From Rikenellaceae bacterium (GTDB taxonomy: Bacteria; Bacteroidota; Bacteroidia; Bacteroidales; UBA932): 7,085 nucleotides of DNA. This document shows, one piece after another, positions 5,278-7,085 of the stretch. The position numbers were made by a program, and so were the translations under genes. The stretch's first letter is position 1; each line of letters opens with the position of its first letter. Under the pieces are notes generated by a model. The model was not told the origin of the DNA. It ran no database searches and saw nothing but the letters and a program-made list of their open reading frames with translations. The DNA is taken from NCBI GenBank assembly GCA_900767375.1, contig CAAFYX010000013.1, positions 1 to 7,085 on the forward strand, read 5' to 3'.

Positions 5278-7085
5278 ATGAACCTCAAATCGTTTTCCGC
5301 TGCAGCCATACTGATGGTATCAGCATTCGTTCAGGCACAGGCCACCGACCTCGTAGGGCTGAAAGTCATCGACAAGGACTATCTCTGCGTCCATTTCCGC
5401 GACGGTGAAGTCCATTACCAGGAAGACGGAAAAGGTCCTTCCGCATACATCGGACATTCGCAGGCCGGCGTCGACTACGGTCAGATCGACACCCTCGTGG
5501 TGTTCGGCGAAAGGCTCGATCCGGCCGTCGCAGGAAACGCGGCCGCCTGGAGCATCAGCTCCCGGGACGACAAGGCGTTCGGCTCGCGCCAGCCCCTGAA
5601 CGCCTGGCGCAAGTCCAAGCCGATGAACACCGACCACACCCTCACCAGCGAGCTTGACCACTGGATTTTCCTCCAGCTCCCAAGGTCCATGAAGCAGGGC
5701 TGCACCTACACGGTGACCGTCCCGGCCGGTATCGACTGCGCCAATAAACAGGCTGAGGTCAAGTTCGATATATGGAACACCCAGTCCGAGGCCGTCCACG
5801 TGAACATCCTCGGCTATTCGCCATCAGAAGCCACCAAGGAGGCCGACCTGTATCTCTGGCTCGGCGAAGGCGGCCAGAGGGACTACAGGTCCTTCCTGGG
5901 CAGAAGGGTGTATCTCTACAATGTTGCCACCGGTAAATCCAAGGTGGTAGGTATCGTAAAATTCTGGAAATCAGCTTCCGAAGCCTCCAAGGAGGCCGGC
6001 GGCAAGAACCTCACCGGTTCCGACGTATGGAACATCGACTTCAGGGAAAGCGTTCCGGGCCGCTACCGTCTCGTTGTGGACGGCGTGGGCTGCAGCATGG
6101 ACTTCGACATAAAGGACGACGTCTACTTCGAGCCGTTCAGATATTCCGTCCGCGGATACTACTATATGCGTCTCGGCGAGCCTGCTGACGCCGGCATCTC
6201 TCCGACCCCGCGCCAGCCTATGTTCATCCCCGAGGTCGACCCTGTCGGCTTCACCGTGTACAAGACCGACCTCCAGCCCTGGCACCCTGACTGGCGCAGG
6301 ATAGGCGGCGACGTCTGGGACGAGCCTCACTTCAAGCCTCTCCTCGCCTCCGCCTTCTGGCAGCACCGCCTGCCGGGCAGTCCGGTGAACACGGAGGTCA
6401 AGGGCGGACACTCCGACGCATACGACTGGGACCGCCATCTAGCCCACGTCAGCAACATCTACGACCTTATCCTCCCGTTCCTCCTCACTGAAGGGAAGAT
6501 AAATGAGGACAATCTCGGAATCCGCGAAAGCGGCAACGGCATACCTGACATCATCGACGAAGCCCGCAACGAAGTGGACTTCTTCCTCAGCATACGCGAC
6601 GGTGAAGGCTACTCCCAGGGAGTGACCAACCCTACCAAGGAATGGTCCGTGATGTTCCAGGCCGGCTGCACCACTATGGCCGCCTGGGCCAATGCAGCCA
6701 ACTGCGCCGTTCTCGCCGAGAGCTTCCGCGTCGCCGGGCTCGACTCCCTGAAGCAGTATTACACCGACGAGGCCATAAAGGCCTTCCGCTATGCTTCGAA
6801 GCAGGAGAACCAGCAGCTCGACGACCTTCAGGACGTAGGCAGCGCCAGCATGCGCGGCCGCGACTTCCGCCAGCTCGCCGCAGCTTTCCTGTACAATGTC
6901 ACCGGAGAGCGCGAGTGGGAGGACGTGATGGCTCAGGAGAGCAGGATCACCGGTCCTGACTCCAAGCTTTTCAGCAAGTCCCGTATGGACAGCTTCTACC
7001 AGATCTGGGCCGCTGCGGCATATCTCACCTGCCCGCAGGAGCGCCACTATCCTGAACTCTATGCCAATCTCAAGGCCAGCCTCAA
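5278..7085 (+). CDS. Secreted glycoside hydrolase family 9 (cellulase-type) enzyme, 3' end cut by window
   Basis: GH9 enzymes are inverting hydrolases, mostly endo- or exo-acting on beta-1,4-glucans. The frame from ATG 5278 is open for 602 codons to the right edge. Residues 1-22 form a signal peptide (MNLKSF, hydrophobic run, VQAQA) without a lipobox, so export to the periplasm or beyond is expected. Residues about 23-170 are a beta-rich N-terminal domain that I cannot name. About 173-280 match the Ig-like CelD_N domain (VNILGYSP, then PGRYRLVVDG and MDFDIKDD). The (alpha/alpha)6 catalytic domain follows, with KGGHSDAYDWDRH at 375-387; D380 and D383 correspond to the GH9 DAGD aspartates, one of them the catalytic base. 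ESGNGIPDIIDEARNEVDFF is another family signature. The catalytic Glu should lie near the missing C-terminus. The start is chosen for the signal peptide; the upstream bases are AT-rich with no ribosome binding site. A best-guess substrate is beta-glucan, but some GH9 members act on chitosan oligosaccharides. Confidence 0.9.
   Translation, partial: MNLKSFSAAAILMVSAFVQAQATDLVGLKVIDKDYLCVHFRDGEVHYQEDGKGPSAYIGHSQAGVDYGQIDTLVVFGERLDPAVAGNAAAWSISSRDDKAFGSRQPLNAWRKSKPMNTDHTLTSELDHWIFLQLPRSMKQGCTYTVTVPAGIDCANKQAEVKFDIWNTQSEAVHVNILGYSPSEATKEADLYLWLGEGGQRDYRSFLGRRVYLYNVATGKSKVVGIVKFWKSASEASKEAGGKNLTGSDVWNIDFRESVPGRYRLVVDGVGCSMDFDIKDDVYFEPFRYSVRGYYYMRLGEPADAGISPTPRQPMFIPEVDPVGFTVYKTDLQPWHPDWRRIGGDVWDEPHFKPLLASAFWQHRLPGSPVNTEVKGGHSDAYDWDRHLAHVSNIYDLILPFLLTEGKINEDNLGIRESGNGIPDIIDEARNEVDFFLSIRDGEGYSQGVTNPTKEWSVMFQAGCTTMAAWANAANCAVLAESFRVAGLDSLKQYYTDEAIKAFRYASKQENQQLDDLQDVGSASMRGRDFRQLAAAFLYNVTGEREWEDVMAQESRITGPDSKLFSKSRMDSFYQIWAAAAYLTCPQERHYPELYANLKASL

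Noticed and set aside
5016..5408. 130-codon plus-strand open frame across the susD end, terminator and tRNA
   Set aside because: It runs through the antisense of the tRNA and the terminator in a frame different from both flanking genes, and its product has no protein-like features.
6439..7047. 202-codon minus-strand open frame opposite the GH9 gene
   Set aside because: It is antisense to a well-supported GH9 frame. Long minus-strand frames of this kind arise from the strong codon bias of the sense gene; the similar frames at 5320-5799 and 5971-6438 are rejected for the same reason.
1..7085. CRISPR array, toxin-antitoxin, defence or other undescribed system
   Set aside because: No direct-repeat array and no gene of this kind is present; all coding space is taken by the IS end, susC, susD and the GH9 gene.

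Overview
The window looks like a piece of a Bacteroidota chromosome, most likely from a carbohydrate-degrading member of the Bacteroidales. The evidence is a SusC/SusD pair, promoters of the Bacteroides type (TTTG-N19-TAnnTTTG), little or no Shine-Dalgarno sequence before the genes, and a tRNA gene without an encoded CCA. I cannot assign a genus. Codon use (CTC for Leu, CCT for Pro, AAG for Lys) is that of a Bacteroidota with moderate to fairly high GC.

Layout, left to right. (1) Positions 1 to about 123 are one end of an insertion sequence, probably IS3 family. It includes the first 19 codons of its OrfA transposase on the minus strand. (2) Directly beyond the IS end, on the plus strand, lies a susC/ragA gene (to 3236). 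It has lost its promoter, start codon and signal peptide; its reading frame resumes at the start of the N-terminal carboxypeptidase-regulatory-like domain and is otherwise intact to the last Phe codon. (3) susD (3251-5056) follows after 14 bases and encodes a complete surface lipoprotein. (4) A hairpin with T-tracts on both sides (5079-5110) can end both susCD and the converging tRNA transcript. (5) A tRNA-Leu(CAA) gene lies on the minus strand (5112-5195), with an exact-consensus promoter just upstream (5205-5235). (6) Divergent from the tRNA, a secreted glycoside hydrolase family 9 enzyme starts at 5278 and runs off the right edge.

Functionally, SusC and SusD would form the 'pedal-bin' outer-membrane importer for a glycan oligosaccharide. 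The GH9 enzyme suggests a beta-glucan-type substrate such as cellulose, mixed-linkage glucan or xyloglucan fragments. That link is weak, because a terminator and a tRNA gene separate the GH9 gene from susCD. As sequenced, the importer should not be functional: without its signal peptide SusC cannot be exported, and the IS probably cuts susD off from its native promoter.

I found no previously undescribed system. The most notable item is the IS junction that beheads an otherwise well-preserved susC.
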